From the NCBI GenBank assembly GCA_021442155.1, contig CM038222.1, positions 19,478,923-19,542,922 on the forward strand: DNA of 64,000 bases, written 5' to 3'. The number at the start of each line of letters is the position of its first letter. Within the stretch, counting starts at the first letter, position 1. Made by a program: the position numbers and the translations under genes. This DNA comes from Cymbidium sinense (taxonomy: Eukaryota > Streptophyta > Magnoliopsida > Asparagales > Orchidaceae). The notes under the pieces were generated by a model. It worked only from the letters and a program-made list of their open reading frames with translations. It had not been told where the DNA came from and ran no database searches. Positions 11,960 through 22,100 of this stretch are shown piece after piece.

Positions 11960-12230
11960 ATTTAGGCTCAGGGAGGTTTAGGGAGGGTTAGGGTTTAGGG
12001 CCCAGGGCCCAGGGTTTAGGGAGGGAGTTGGGTAGGGAGTGTGGTTGGGGTGGGGCCCAGGGTCATTTATGGCCCATGAGGGAGTGGGCCCAGGAGTTGA
12101 AGCCCAGGTTTGGGTTTAAGAGTAGGTGTGGGTTAATCAGGTTAGGGTTTGGTGAGTTTAGGGCCCAGGGCCTGAGGTTTTTAGGCCTGGTTTAGGGTCA
12201 GAGAGGGCCCAGGAGGGTTTGATTTAGGTT
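11960..12230. repeat. GC-rich island inside the telomere-like array (GGGCCCAGGG motif)
   Basis: The repeat changes to G/C-rich phrases such as GGGCCCAGGGCCCAGGG and GGGAGGGAGTTGGGTAGGG, with several GGGCCC palindromes. This is unlike the surrounding T-rich array. Four or more G-runs on the plus strand could form a G-quadruplex. Confidence 0.7.
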
Positions 12231-12654
12231 AGTAGTTTATTTTAGGTTTATTTTTGGTATATATAACATTTATTTTATTTTATTTGATTTATTTTATTTT
12301 ATTTAGGTTTAGTTTATTTCTTTTAGGTTTAGGTTAGTTTAGGTTTTAGTTTATAAATTTTATTTTATCTTTTATTTCATTTTTAGATTTATTTATTTTA
12401 TTTTAAGTTTATTTATTTAGGTTTAGATTTTTATTTTAGAGTTTAGGAAGTAGTTTAGTTTAGAGAGGGGGAAGGTTTAGGGAGTTTGGGAGGGTTTAGG
12501 GGGTAGGTGGGAGTAGGGTTTAGAGTTTACAATTTAGGGTTTAGGGTTTAGGATTTATTTTTAGGGTTTAGGGGGATTTAGGGTTTAGGGTTTAGGGTTT
12601 AGGTTTTAGGTTTAGGGTGCAAGTTTTAGTTTAGAGTTTAGTGTTTTTGGTTTA

Positions 12655-13117
12655 TTTTAAATAGAGAATGAATTCAGATCCAACATTTCTTCTTTTCGAT
12701 TTCATCAACCAAGTAATGCACTAAGTTTTCTTAGACACAAATGATATAGATAAAATGAGATGAGCATAGAGCAAATCAAAAACCATAGATAACTGTAATT
12801 ATCTCTACTCTAAAGACACAATTCCATAAGCAGGAGATTGGATCATCCATTCTTCAATTTCTTCAGTTCCCATCAGAACTACCCTGGCCTCTCAAGTAGC
12901 GGATCCACCATCATATCCCAGATCTCTCCTTCCGCCACCACCATAGTTGTAACCACCATCGCTCCTCCCACCTCCATAACCACCATTGCTCCAACCACCA
13001 CCTCCATATCCACCAACACCTCCAGATTCCCAACCACAACTATGATAACCGCCGCCTCTACCTGTGCCTCCACTACCAGATCTAAAATAAGCTTGGTTGA
13101 CAAGTTCATTAGGATTG
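12655..13117 (-). pseudogene. GRP7/8-like 3' fragment, copy 2
   Basis: The minus-strand frame begins about 27 bp further into the gene than copy 1 (near NELVNQAYFRSGSGG) and runs through a well-kept Gly-rich tail (GGYGGGRSDGGYNYGGGG). There is a one-base deletion near the C terminus (GGATCC-GCTACTTG, against GGATCCTACTACTTG in copy 1), and the Trp codon before the usual end has become TGA. 3' UTR homology extends to about 12662 and ends in a short A/T run. CCCTAAA-like repeats flank it. Because its 5' edge differs from the other copies, the common edge is not a fixed splice junction in all of them. Confidence 0.83.
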
Positions 13118-13304
13118 AGGGTTTAGGTTTATTTTTTAATTTATTTAGTTACTTTAGGTTTAGGTTTAGGGTTTTGGGTTTAGGGTTTAGGGTTTAGGAT
13201 TTTTAATTTAGGGTTTTAGGATTTATGCTTTCATGGTTTAGGGTTTAGTATTTTTTTAGGGTTTACACTTTAGGTTTTAGGATTTAGAGTTTACAATTTT
13301 TTTT

Positions 13305-13345
13305 AAATTAAGTAATCGATAAATTTAGGTTTATTTAGTTTATTT
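13305..13345. repeat. Array landmark sequence, first occurrence in the window
   Basis: A non-telomeric phrase close to AATTAAGTAAACTAGTAGG, preceded by a T-run and followed by TTTAGGTTTATTTAGTTTA, opens G-poor stretches. Seen near 13305, 15166, 18550, 34216, 35773, 37370, 38620, 40114, 59976, 61550 and 63146, in better or worse preservation. Confidence 0.7.
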
Positions 13346-16300
13346 TATTTTTTTATTTTAGATTTATTTTTATTTAGTTTAGTTTATTTTTTTAGGTTTA
13401 TTTATTTTAGTTTAGGTTTTTATTTTAGTTTATTTTTTAGGTTATTTTATTTAGGTTTAGGTTTTTAGTTTAAGTTTTAGATTTTTAGGTTTATTTTAGG
13501 TTTATTTTTTAGTTTAGGTTTTTGGATTTTATATATTATATTATTTAGTTTAGGTTTATGTTATATTTATTTTAGTTTAGTTTATTATAATTTAGGTTTA
13601 GTTTTATTTTTATTTTAGATATATTTTAGATTAGGGTTTAGGTTTTATTTTATTTATTTTAGGTTTCAAGGTTTATTTCTTTTAGGTTTTATAGATTTTA
13701 TTTTATTTTATTTTTATTTTATTTAGCATTTTTATACTTAGGTTTATTTTATTTTATAGTTTAGTATAGGTTTTAATTTATTTTATTTTTAATTTATTTG
13801 TATTAGTTTATGTTATTTTATTTTTTGATTTAGGTTTCGGTTTTAGTTTAGATTTTCTTTTTATTTAGGTTTAGGTTTTTTATTTATATTATTTTTAGGT
13901 TTCATTTAGTTTAGGTTTAGGATTTTAGGTTTTTATGGTTTACAGTGTTTAGGGTCATATTAGGGTTTAGTTTAGGGTTTAGTTTTGGGGTTTAGTGGTT
14001 TTAAGCATAGAGTTTAGGTTTTTTATGGTTTTTAGGTTTAGGGCTATAGTCTTAATGTCAGGGTTTGGGGGTTTTAGGATTAGTTTAGGGGTTTAGGGTT
14101 TAGAGTTTAGGGTTTAGTTTAGGTTTAGATTTAGGTTTAGGGCTCAGTGGCTCTGTGTTAGGTAGCATGTGGGTGGTGGTTTGTGGTTAGTTTTGTGGGT
14201 AGTTTAGGATAGATTTTAGCTTTAAGTAAGCAAGGTTTAAGTTTATTTAGTTTTTTATTTTATTTTAATTTAATTTATTATATATTTTATTTAGTTTATT
14301 TTTATTTGAGTATATTTTATTTTAGGTTGGTTTATTTTAATTTAGTTTATTTTGCTTATTTTTTTTTAGTTTATTTTTTAGTTTGAAGTTTAGTTTTATT
14401 TTTATTTTATTTTATTTTATTTTTATTTTGTTTCTTTATTTTAATTTAATTTATTATATATTTTTATTTAGGTTTATTTTTTATTTGAGTATATTTATTT
14501 TAGGTTTATTTATTTTAGTTTAAGGTTTTTATTTTTGTTTATTTTTTTGGTTTAGGTTTAGGTTTTAAATTTATTTTTTAGTTTAGTTTTATTTTTATTT
14601 TTATTTTTATTTTTATTTTTATTTTTTTGTTTATTTTTAGGTTTTAATTTTATTTTTTAGGTTTAGGCTTTAGGTTTCTATTTTAGGTGTATTTTAAGGT
14701 TTTTTACCTTTAGGTTAAGGTTTATTTTTAGTTTATTTTATTTTATTTAGTTTTTGATTTGGTTTAGTTTATTTTAATTTTAAGTTTAGGTTTTAATTAT
14801 TTTAGTTTAGTTTATTTTATTTTTGGTTTAGGTTTATTTTTTTATTTTAGATTTAGTTTTTATTTTATTTAGTTTTTTATTTTTTAGTTTAGTTTAGGCT
14901 TTTATTTATTTTATTTTAGTTTAATTTTTAATTTTTATTTTAGTTTTTTTAGGTTTAGGTTTAGGTTTTATTTTATTTTATTTTATTTTATTTTTTTTAG
15001 GTTTAGGTTTTATTTATTTATTTTATGTTTAGGTTTTATTTAGTTTAGGTTTAGTTTTTAGGTTTTTAGGGTTTAGGGTTTAGGGTTTAGGGTTTAGGAT
15101 TTTAGGTTTGGGGTTAGCGTTTAGGGTTTAAGGTTAAGGGCCTGGGTTTTTTTTCATTTTCTTTTAGATTAAGTAAACTAGTAGATGTAGGTTTATTTAG
15201 TTTATTTAGTCTATTTTATTTTCTATTTTTATTTAAATTTAAATTTATTTAGTTTAGTTTGCTTATTTAGGTTTATTTATTTTATTTTAGGTTTATTTTA
15301 GTTTATTTTTTAGGTTTAGGTTTAGATTTAGATTTAGTTTTTAGTTTAGTTCTATTTTTATTTTATTTTTCAGATTTATGCTTTATTTTTTATTTTTAGG
15401 TTTAGGTTTAGCTTTTTTTATTATTTTTTAGGTTTAAGTTTTAAGTTTTTATTTTACGTTTGTTTTAATGTTTTATTTTTTTTTTACTCTAGGTTTAGGT
15501 TTATTTTTAGTTTATTTTATTTATTTAGTTTAGGTTTATGTTTAGGTTAAGTTTATTTTAGGTTAGGTTAAAGTTTTATTTATTTTAGTTTAGGATCAGT
15601 TTTTCTTATTTTTATTTTAGGTTTAGGTTATTTTAGTTAGGGTTTAGATTTTTTTTAGGTTTATTTTATAGGTTTAGGTTTTTATTTAATTTTTATTTTA
15701 TTTTATTTTAGGTTTATTGTATTTTTATTTTAGGTTTAGTTTTTTATTTTATTTAAGTTTTTATTTTTTATTTTGTTTAGTTTAGGTTTTTATTTATTTT
15801 ATTTTAGTTTAATTTTTAAGTTTTATTTATTTTATCATTAGGTTTATGTTTAGGTTTAGGTTTAGGTTTAGGTTTGTGTTTAGGTTTTTATTTTAATTTA
15901 TTATTTTATATTATTTAGATTTAGGTTTTTATTTATTTTATTTTTAGGTTTTATTTAGTTTAGATTTAGGTTTTTAGGTTTTTAGGGTTTAGGGTTTAGG
16001 GTTTGGAGTTTAGGGTTTAGGGTTAAGGGTTTGGGGTTTGGGGTTTAAAGTTTAGGGTTGTAGGACTTAGATTTAGGGTTTAGGGTTTAAGGTTAGTTTT
16101 AGGGAAATGGGGCTTATTTATTTTTATTTTTATTTTTATTTTATTTTTAGGTTTAGGTTTAGTTTTTAGGTTAGGCTTTTATTTTATTATTTTATTTTAG
16201 TTTAGGTTTACTTATTTATTTTATTTTTAGGTTTTATTTAGTTTAGGTTTAGGTTTCTAACTTTCTAGGTTTGGGTTTAAGGATAGTTTAGGGTTTAGGG

Positions 16301-16361
16301 TTTAGGATTTGGAGTTTAAGGTTTAGGTTTAGGGTTAGCATTTTGGGTTTAGTGTTTAGCT

Positions 16362-16408
16362 TTTAGGGTTTAGGGTTTAGGGTTTAGGGTTTAGGGTTTA
16401 GGGTTTAG
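16362..16408 (+). repeat. Best-preserved TTTAGGG run in block 1 (about seven perfect heptamers)
   Basis: Uninterrupted TTTAGGG units in phase. Elsewhere runs are usually two to four units before an error. Confidence 0.85.
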
Positions 16409-16482
16409 GATATTGGGTCTAAGTTTAGGGTTTAGGGTTTAGGTTGTGGGTTTGTGGTTGAAGTTTTAGTTTAGGGTTTAAG

Positions 16483-16698
16483 TTTTTTTTTAACAAAGAA
16501 CAAATTCAGATTTAACATTTATTCTTTTAGATTTCATCAACTAAGTAGCAGTCCAAGTTTTCTAAGATAAAAGTGATGACAAAGATAAAAAATGAGCACA
16601 CATGGAGCAAATCAAAAACCCTAGATAACTAGAACCATCTGTAGACATTATTCCATAAGCAGTATCGTTCTTTAGTTTTTAGTTTATGAGAACCACCA
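16483..16698 (-). pseudogene. GRP7/8-like fragment, copy 3 (3' UTR and last codons only)
   Basis: The minus strand carries the same 3' UTR as copies 1 and 2, with an A-run at 16483-16491, and about 35 bp of C-terminal coding sequence ending at GAACCACC-like sequence near 16695. There the homology stops and LINE-related sequence takes over, so the copy is cut. Confidence 0.7.
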
Positions 16699-16699
16699 G

Positions 16700-18386
16700 G
16701 AAGGGTTACATCACAGAGCTACTACCAAACCAAAAGGGTGAAATCATCACAACCATCATAGCCAACAAATGTGGGAAGATAAACCATTTGTTAAAGTCTT
16801 TTGAGTAAACCTAAATAAATCCATAAAAATAATAGAAAGGATACAACAAGAATGGGAAAGATCCCATGCAGAATAAATATCATTAATATAGTCACCATGG
16901 CATGAGAATCCCTACACATATGAAAATGAACCATCTTTTACCTTCTATTTTTACAAGAGTTTAATTAGCATGAAAACCCACCACGGAAAAAAACAACAAA
17001 AGGCCGAGGAAGAAGCAATATACAAGGTTGAAAACTCAAATAGGAAAATCAAATAGCATATTAACTCCATTAAACATATGGGACATATATGAAACTTAGT
17101 TATACAACTAGAATATAAAAAAGGTACCCAATCGAATAAGCATTGATGTTATATTGTTAATAATCATTGCAGTTAATAACTAGGTGCAAAAGAGATAACT
17201 TTACCCAAATAGGAAATGCAGAAGTCTAATAGAGCCAAGATAGGAATGCGGATTAGATGGACCGTAGGTAATAAGTACCATAAATAATTCCAAATAAGGA
17301 CAATCGGAGACAACCCTGGTTCTTTGGGCATAAAACCAGATAATCTAGTTTAACAACCAAGATAGCAAATGGGTTTTATAAAACCACCCATTAATAGGCG
17401 ATTGCATAATATAATATCCAAATAGATAATAGCATAATCACAGTGATAGAGCATAAGTTAATTTCCAAGTAGGTAATAGCATAATCATAGTGATCTGGAC
17501 AAGTCTAATTGAATCAAGATGAAAAAAATAACAGCAGTTTAGATAGACCACAAACATATGGTGATCTGAAACTCCATGACCATGAATTTTGTAATGGGAA
17601 CAAAAAAAATAGGGAAGTTCTCAAAATCCACTTTTGCAAATATTCATATTTCTCGATCCTAGCAAAGTTTCCTTAAATTTTTTATTTATATCCAACTTGA
17701 TTAGAATAGCAGGTGGTATTAGAAGCGGTTCGATCAACTTGAAGGGATAACCAGCAAGTAAAAAGAAACTCATGATTAATGAAATGGACATAATTGGGAA
17801 GAGAGATCCAAACCATAATGATGGGAGATTTCTTCTTAATATTAAAATGAGGCATCTATTTCAATAATTTATGACAATTGAAACAAAATATGAGCATCAT
17901 GAAAAAATAGAATAATCTAAGTCATTTAAAAGGAATCAAGACATAACATCAATCAAATGATAAAAAAAGAGTTTTAAGCTATGGAAAAATGATCGAATAT
18001 TCTCCAAAGTAGGATGATGCAAAGCAAATTTACCCACCAACATGAATTCAAAGGGTTTTAAGCCTTTCCAAAATAGAATAGAACACATTATCATGGTAAG
18101 GAAGGAGGTAGAGATAAGCTCGAGAGACTCACCCATAACTTAACAAAAACATCCTTGAAGGACTTTGAATCAGTGATGGATTTAATATAGGGACCCTAAA
18201 GAGTCAAAAATCTTTAGCAAAATCTCAAGATTTCCCATGGAAGCAGAGAAGATGATCAGATGGAACATGGGAGAAGCACGAAACAAAGCTAGAAGGAATC
18301 ACTTAAAAGGAATCAGAAAAGTCCATGGAAAAGCCACAAAGGAGACACGCCTCCACGGAAAGCAGAATTTCTAGAGCACCAAAAAA
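16700..18386 (-). pseudogene. LINE (L1-type) ORF1 remnant with DUF4283-like domain and zinc-knuckle trace
   Basis: Minus-strand reading gives KSITDSKSFKDVFVKLW near 18190, then FEFMLVGKFALHHPTLENIR and SFFHSLKL (about 18055-17955), then LIDV and VLIPFK in neighbouring frames. Further on come KKKSPIIMVWISLPNYVHF (about 17850-17800) and ENFPYFFCSHYKIHGHGVSD (about 17620-17560). This order fits the nucleic-acid-binding ORF1 of plant L1-type LINEs: a DUF4283 domain followed by a degraded CCHC-like knuckle. Stops and frameshifts are frequent. 16700-17500 has no clear domain. Endonuclease and reverse transcriptase are absent. It interrupts the telomere-like array and abuts GRP copy 3. Confidence 0.75.
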
Positions 18387-19863
18387 TGGAGGTTTAGGGT
18401 TTAGGATTTAGGGTTTAAAGTTTAAGTTTTTAGGGTTTAGCGTATAGGGTATAGGGCTTAAGGTTTAGGGTTTAGGGTTTAGACATTAGGGTTTAGGGTT
18501 AGTTTTAGGGTTTAGGGTTAAGATTTCTTTTTACTTTTTTTAGTTTTTTAAATTAAGTAAACTAGTAGGATTAGGTTTATCTAGTTTATTTTTAAATTAT
18601 TTTAATTTATTTTATTTTATTTATTTTTATTTAGTTTAATTTATTTGTTTTATGTTTATTTATTTTAGCTTAGGTTTTTTATTTTAGTTTATTTTTTTAG
18701 GTTTAGGTTTATGTTTCAGTTTATTTTTTAGTTTAGTTTTATTTCAATTTTGTTTTTTAGGTTTAGGTTTTATTATTTATTTTTAGGTTTAGGTTTAAGT
18801 TTTTATTTTATTTTTTTAGGTTTAGGTTCTAAGTTTTTATTTTAGGTTTATTTTTATGTTTTATTTTTTAGTTTAGGTTTAGGTTTATTTTTAGTTTAGT
18901 TTATTTTATTTAGCTTAGGTTTAGGTTTAGGTTTAGTTTATTTTAGATTTAGGTTTAGGTTTTATTTATTTAATTTTAGTTTATTTTAGTGTAGGTTTAG
19001 GTTTGGTTTATTTTTATTTTAGGTTTAGGTTTTTTTTTAGTTTAGGGTTTAGGTTTTATTTTTATTTATTTTATGGTTTATTATTTAGGTTTAGGTCTTT
19101 ATTTAGTTTTTATTTTATTTTATTTTAGGTTTATTTTATTTTTATTTTAGGTTTTGTTATTATTTAATTTATGATTTTTTTAGTTATGTTTAGATTTTTA
19201 TTTATTTTATTTTATTTTAGTTTTTATTTTTATTTTATTTTGTTTTTGAGTTTAGTTTTAGCTTTTAGTTTATGTTTTTATTTTATTTTATTTTTTATTA
19301 TATTTTCGTTTAGGTTTATTTATTTATTTAAATTTTAGGTTTTATTTAGTCTAGGTTTAGTTTTCTAGCCTTTTAAGGTTTAGGGTTTTCCTTTTTTTGG
19401 GTTTAGGGTTTCAGGATTCGGTTTTAAGGTTTAGGGTTTAGGGTTTATGGTTTTATTGTTTAGGTTTTAGGATTTAGGGTTTAAAGTTTTGTGAGTTTAG
19501 GGTTTAGGGTTTAGGGTTTAAGTTTTAGGTTTACAGTCTGAGTTTTAATTTAGGGTTTAGGGTTTAGGTTTAGGTTTTATCTTTTAGTTTATTTTGTAGG
19601 TTTAGTTTTAGGTTATGTTTATTTTTTAGTTTTGTTTTATTTTTATTTTATTTTTTTAGATTCAAGTTTTTTTTAGGTTTAGGTTTAGGTTTTTATTTTA
19701 TTTTCTTAGGTTTAGGTTTTAGGTTTTAGGTTTTTATTTTAGGTTCAGGTTTAGGTTTTATTTTTTAGCTTAGGTTTCAATTTATTTTTAGTTTATTTTA
19801 TTAAATTTAGTTTAGGTTTAGGTTTAGGTTTAGTTTATTTTAGGTTTTGGTTTAGGTTTATTT

Positions 19864-19927
<64 letters not shown>

Positions 19928-20525
19928 GTGTAGGCTTTTTCTTAGTTTAGGGTTTAGGTTTTATTTTATTTATTTATTTTATGATTTATTTTTAGGTTTA
20001 TTTTTTAGGTTTAGTTTTTATTTTATTTAGGTTTTTTATTCATAGGTTTATTTTTTTAGTTTTGTTTAGGTTTTTATTTGTTTTATTTTAATTTATTTTT
20101 GTTAGTTTATTTTATTTTATTTTTAGGTTTAGGTTTAAGTTTTTGTGTAGGTTTTTCTTTTATTTTAATTTTTTATTTTATTTAGGTTTAATTTTTCTTT
20201 ATTTATGTTATTTGTAGGTTTTATTTAGTTTAGGTTTTAGTTTTCAGGTTTTTAGGCTTTTAGGTTTAGGGTTTAGTGTTTAGTGGTTAGGTTTTAGGGT
20301 TAGCTTAGGGTTTAGGGTTAGTTTAGGGTTTAGAGTTTAAGGTTTAAGGTTTAGACTTTTGGGTTTAGGTTTTTTAGGGCTTAGGTTTTAGGGTTTAGGG
20401 TTAGCTTAGGGTTTAGTGTTTAGGATTTAGGGTTTTAGGGTATAGGGTTTAGGGTTTAAGGTTTAGGGTTAGGGTTTAGGGTTTAGGGTTTACGATTTAG
20501 GGTTTAGGGTTTATGGTTTAGAATT
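18387..20525. repeat. Degenerate telomere-like array, block 2
   Basis: Same texture as block 1: heptamer-rich at 18387-18530, 19380-19570 and 20255-20525; G-poor TTTATTTTAGG at 18545-19375 and 19570-20240, the latter holding a TA microsatellite. No gene. It ends where LTR-like sequence begins with ATAATCACATGCATTTC. Confidence 0.92.
19864..19924. repeat. (TA)n microsatellite inside the telomere-like array
   Basis: About 60 bp of alternating TA with one TTT break near 19889. Confidence 0.95.
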
Positions 20526-22100
20526 TATAATCACATGCATTTCTTATGTATTTATAACTAGCATCATAACACATATTATTATTAATTTATAAGCTTTTGA
20601 AAAATACATTTGGATTTAATAGTTATAATAGCCAAGCATATGTTAAATTAAATCAACACATGCAAGCTTACATAAAGGAAATATATTTTTACTTGATTTT
20701 GTAAAGATGGATGCATGAATTCAAATGACATACCAAATTTATCATGATTGGAAAGAGGACAATCAAATATAAGCATGTGATTCATTCAACCAAGCTAGTT
20801 CTTAAGGACAATCAAATCAAATAAGATTATTTAAGCAAACCAAAATCTTTATTAATTAAGTTTTGGATTTGATTTGATTTAAAGAGGAGAAGAGAAATCA
20901 TGACTTGTTGTTTTAACACATTCCCACATTAGTGATTTTATTTTATTTAAGGAAATGTAATTAAGTTAATTTTATAGGTTAACTAAGTTGAACCCTTAAT
21001 TAGATGAATTAATTATCCTTACCAATGTCACCTTAAAGTGATTAACTAAATAATTATGAGCCAACATGATATGCATGGAAAATAAACTTTGCAATGATCG
21101 TAAGAAATAAAAGGGGCCTAATGCAATTAGATCATGATTAATAGTTAATTAGATTAAAGGACTTAATTAATTACTCTTATGGTTTTCCCACATATATGGA
21201 CATAATTTTATTAAACTCATTTAGGTTATTAAACACCTAAAGATCTACCCCGTGATTTAATTAATTAAGGTTTGATGTGATTATAATTTCAATTTGATTA
21301 AGTGATTTAATTAGTTAGTTAAATTTTAATCATTTTCATTTTAAAAAAAGGGTGAAATGAACTTAGGGAAAGGGGTCCCAACCTTATTCCTTAGTTCACT
21401 TATTGTTAAACAATGATTAATAAACTTTATTAACTAATTTATTACTATTCATTTGAGTAATTAATCATTAATTAACTTAAAAAAGTAGTTAAGATTTAAT
21501 TAGTCAATTTTCTTAATTAAGTGAGCAATAAATCCAAAGAAATTCATGGGATGTAGACGTCATCCCATTAAATTAACCCATAAAATTTGAGATTAATTGC
21601 TCAATTAATTAAAAAGTAATTAAGCAAATTAATTTTGTAATTAAACTTTAATTACTGTTCAAAATTAGTTAAGATCATTTTTAATTAATTCTCTTCTGAA
21701 ATACCTTTAAAATGAGTATTTATTTATATTTTCTTATTTTTCTATTATTTTTTAATAATTTTTAGAAGTTTTAGTCATTAAGAATGATTAATTAAGCCTA
21801 ATATAATCCTATTCCTAGTGGTGCCATGTGGTGCACTAACACGACACGCTTTCCACATGGCGCCACGGGACTCCATACTTAAAACTTATCTGACTCAATG
21901 CCTATGTGGTGGTAGGGAGGAGGTGAGTTTGCTCGACTTGGTTAGTTGAAGATGTGGAGGTGGCTGCCAAGGAGGATTCATGGGTGTCATATGGGTTTCA
22001 AATGCTCCAATGGGGAGGGTTAGGTGATTTCACAACCCATGGGTCAAGTTGGGCAGTGTCCTAGTTTCCTAGGTGGAACATTGGAGAGTACCAAGTGGCC
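20526..22100 (+). mobile_element. LTR-like AT-rich region of gypsy element, unit 1
   Basis: AT-rich sequence with many TTAATTAA-type phrases that matches 43770-45060, and near its end 47860-48130, at high similarity. Because it precedes the leader and pol it is the likely 5' LTR area, but no matching 3' LTR is visible downstream of pol, so the label is tentative. At about 21905 some 0.8 kb present in unit 2 (47050-47870) is missing. Confidence 0.6.

Larger units (their letters stand above)
11246..16482. repeat. Degenerate telomere-like array, block 1
   Basis: TTTAGGG heptamers and shortened variants (TTTAGG, TTTAG, TTTA, TTTTA) on the plus strand. Heptamer-rich stretches (11246-12230, 12470-12640, 13915-14140, 15060-15140, 15985-16110, 16265-16480) alternate with G-poor TTTATTTTAGG stretches (12235-12470, 13130-13920, 14225-15060, 15160-15975). 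Two GRP7-like fragments are embedded. The repeats are too corrupt for a working chromosome end and no gene is present outside the GRP pieces. Confidence 0.93.

Noticed and set aside
11558..13197. Val/Met-rich minus-strand and Thr/Ser-rich plus-strand frames over the GRP fragments
   Set aside because: They are other-frame readings of the GGT/GGA-rich GRP sequence; the true frame is the Gly-rich one.
11246..20525. A true chromosome end
   Set aside because: Repeats are highly degenerate, interrupted by gene fragments and a LINE, and followed by more sequence on both sides, so this is interstitial.
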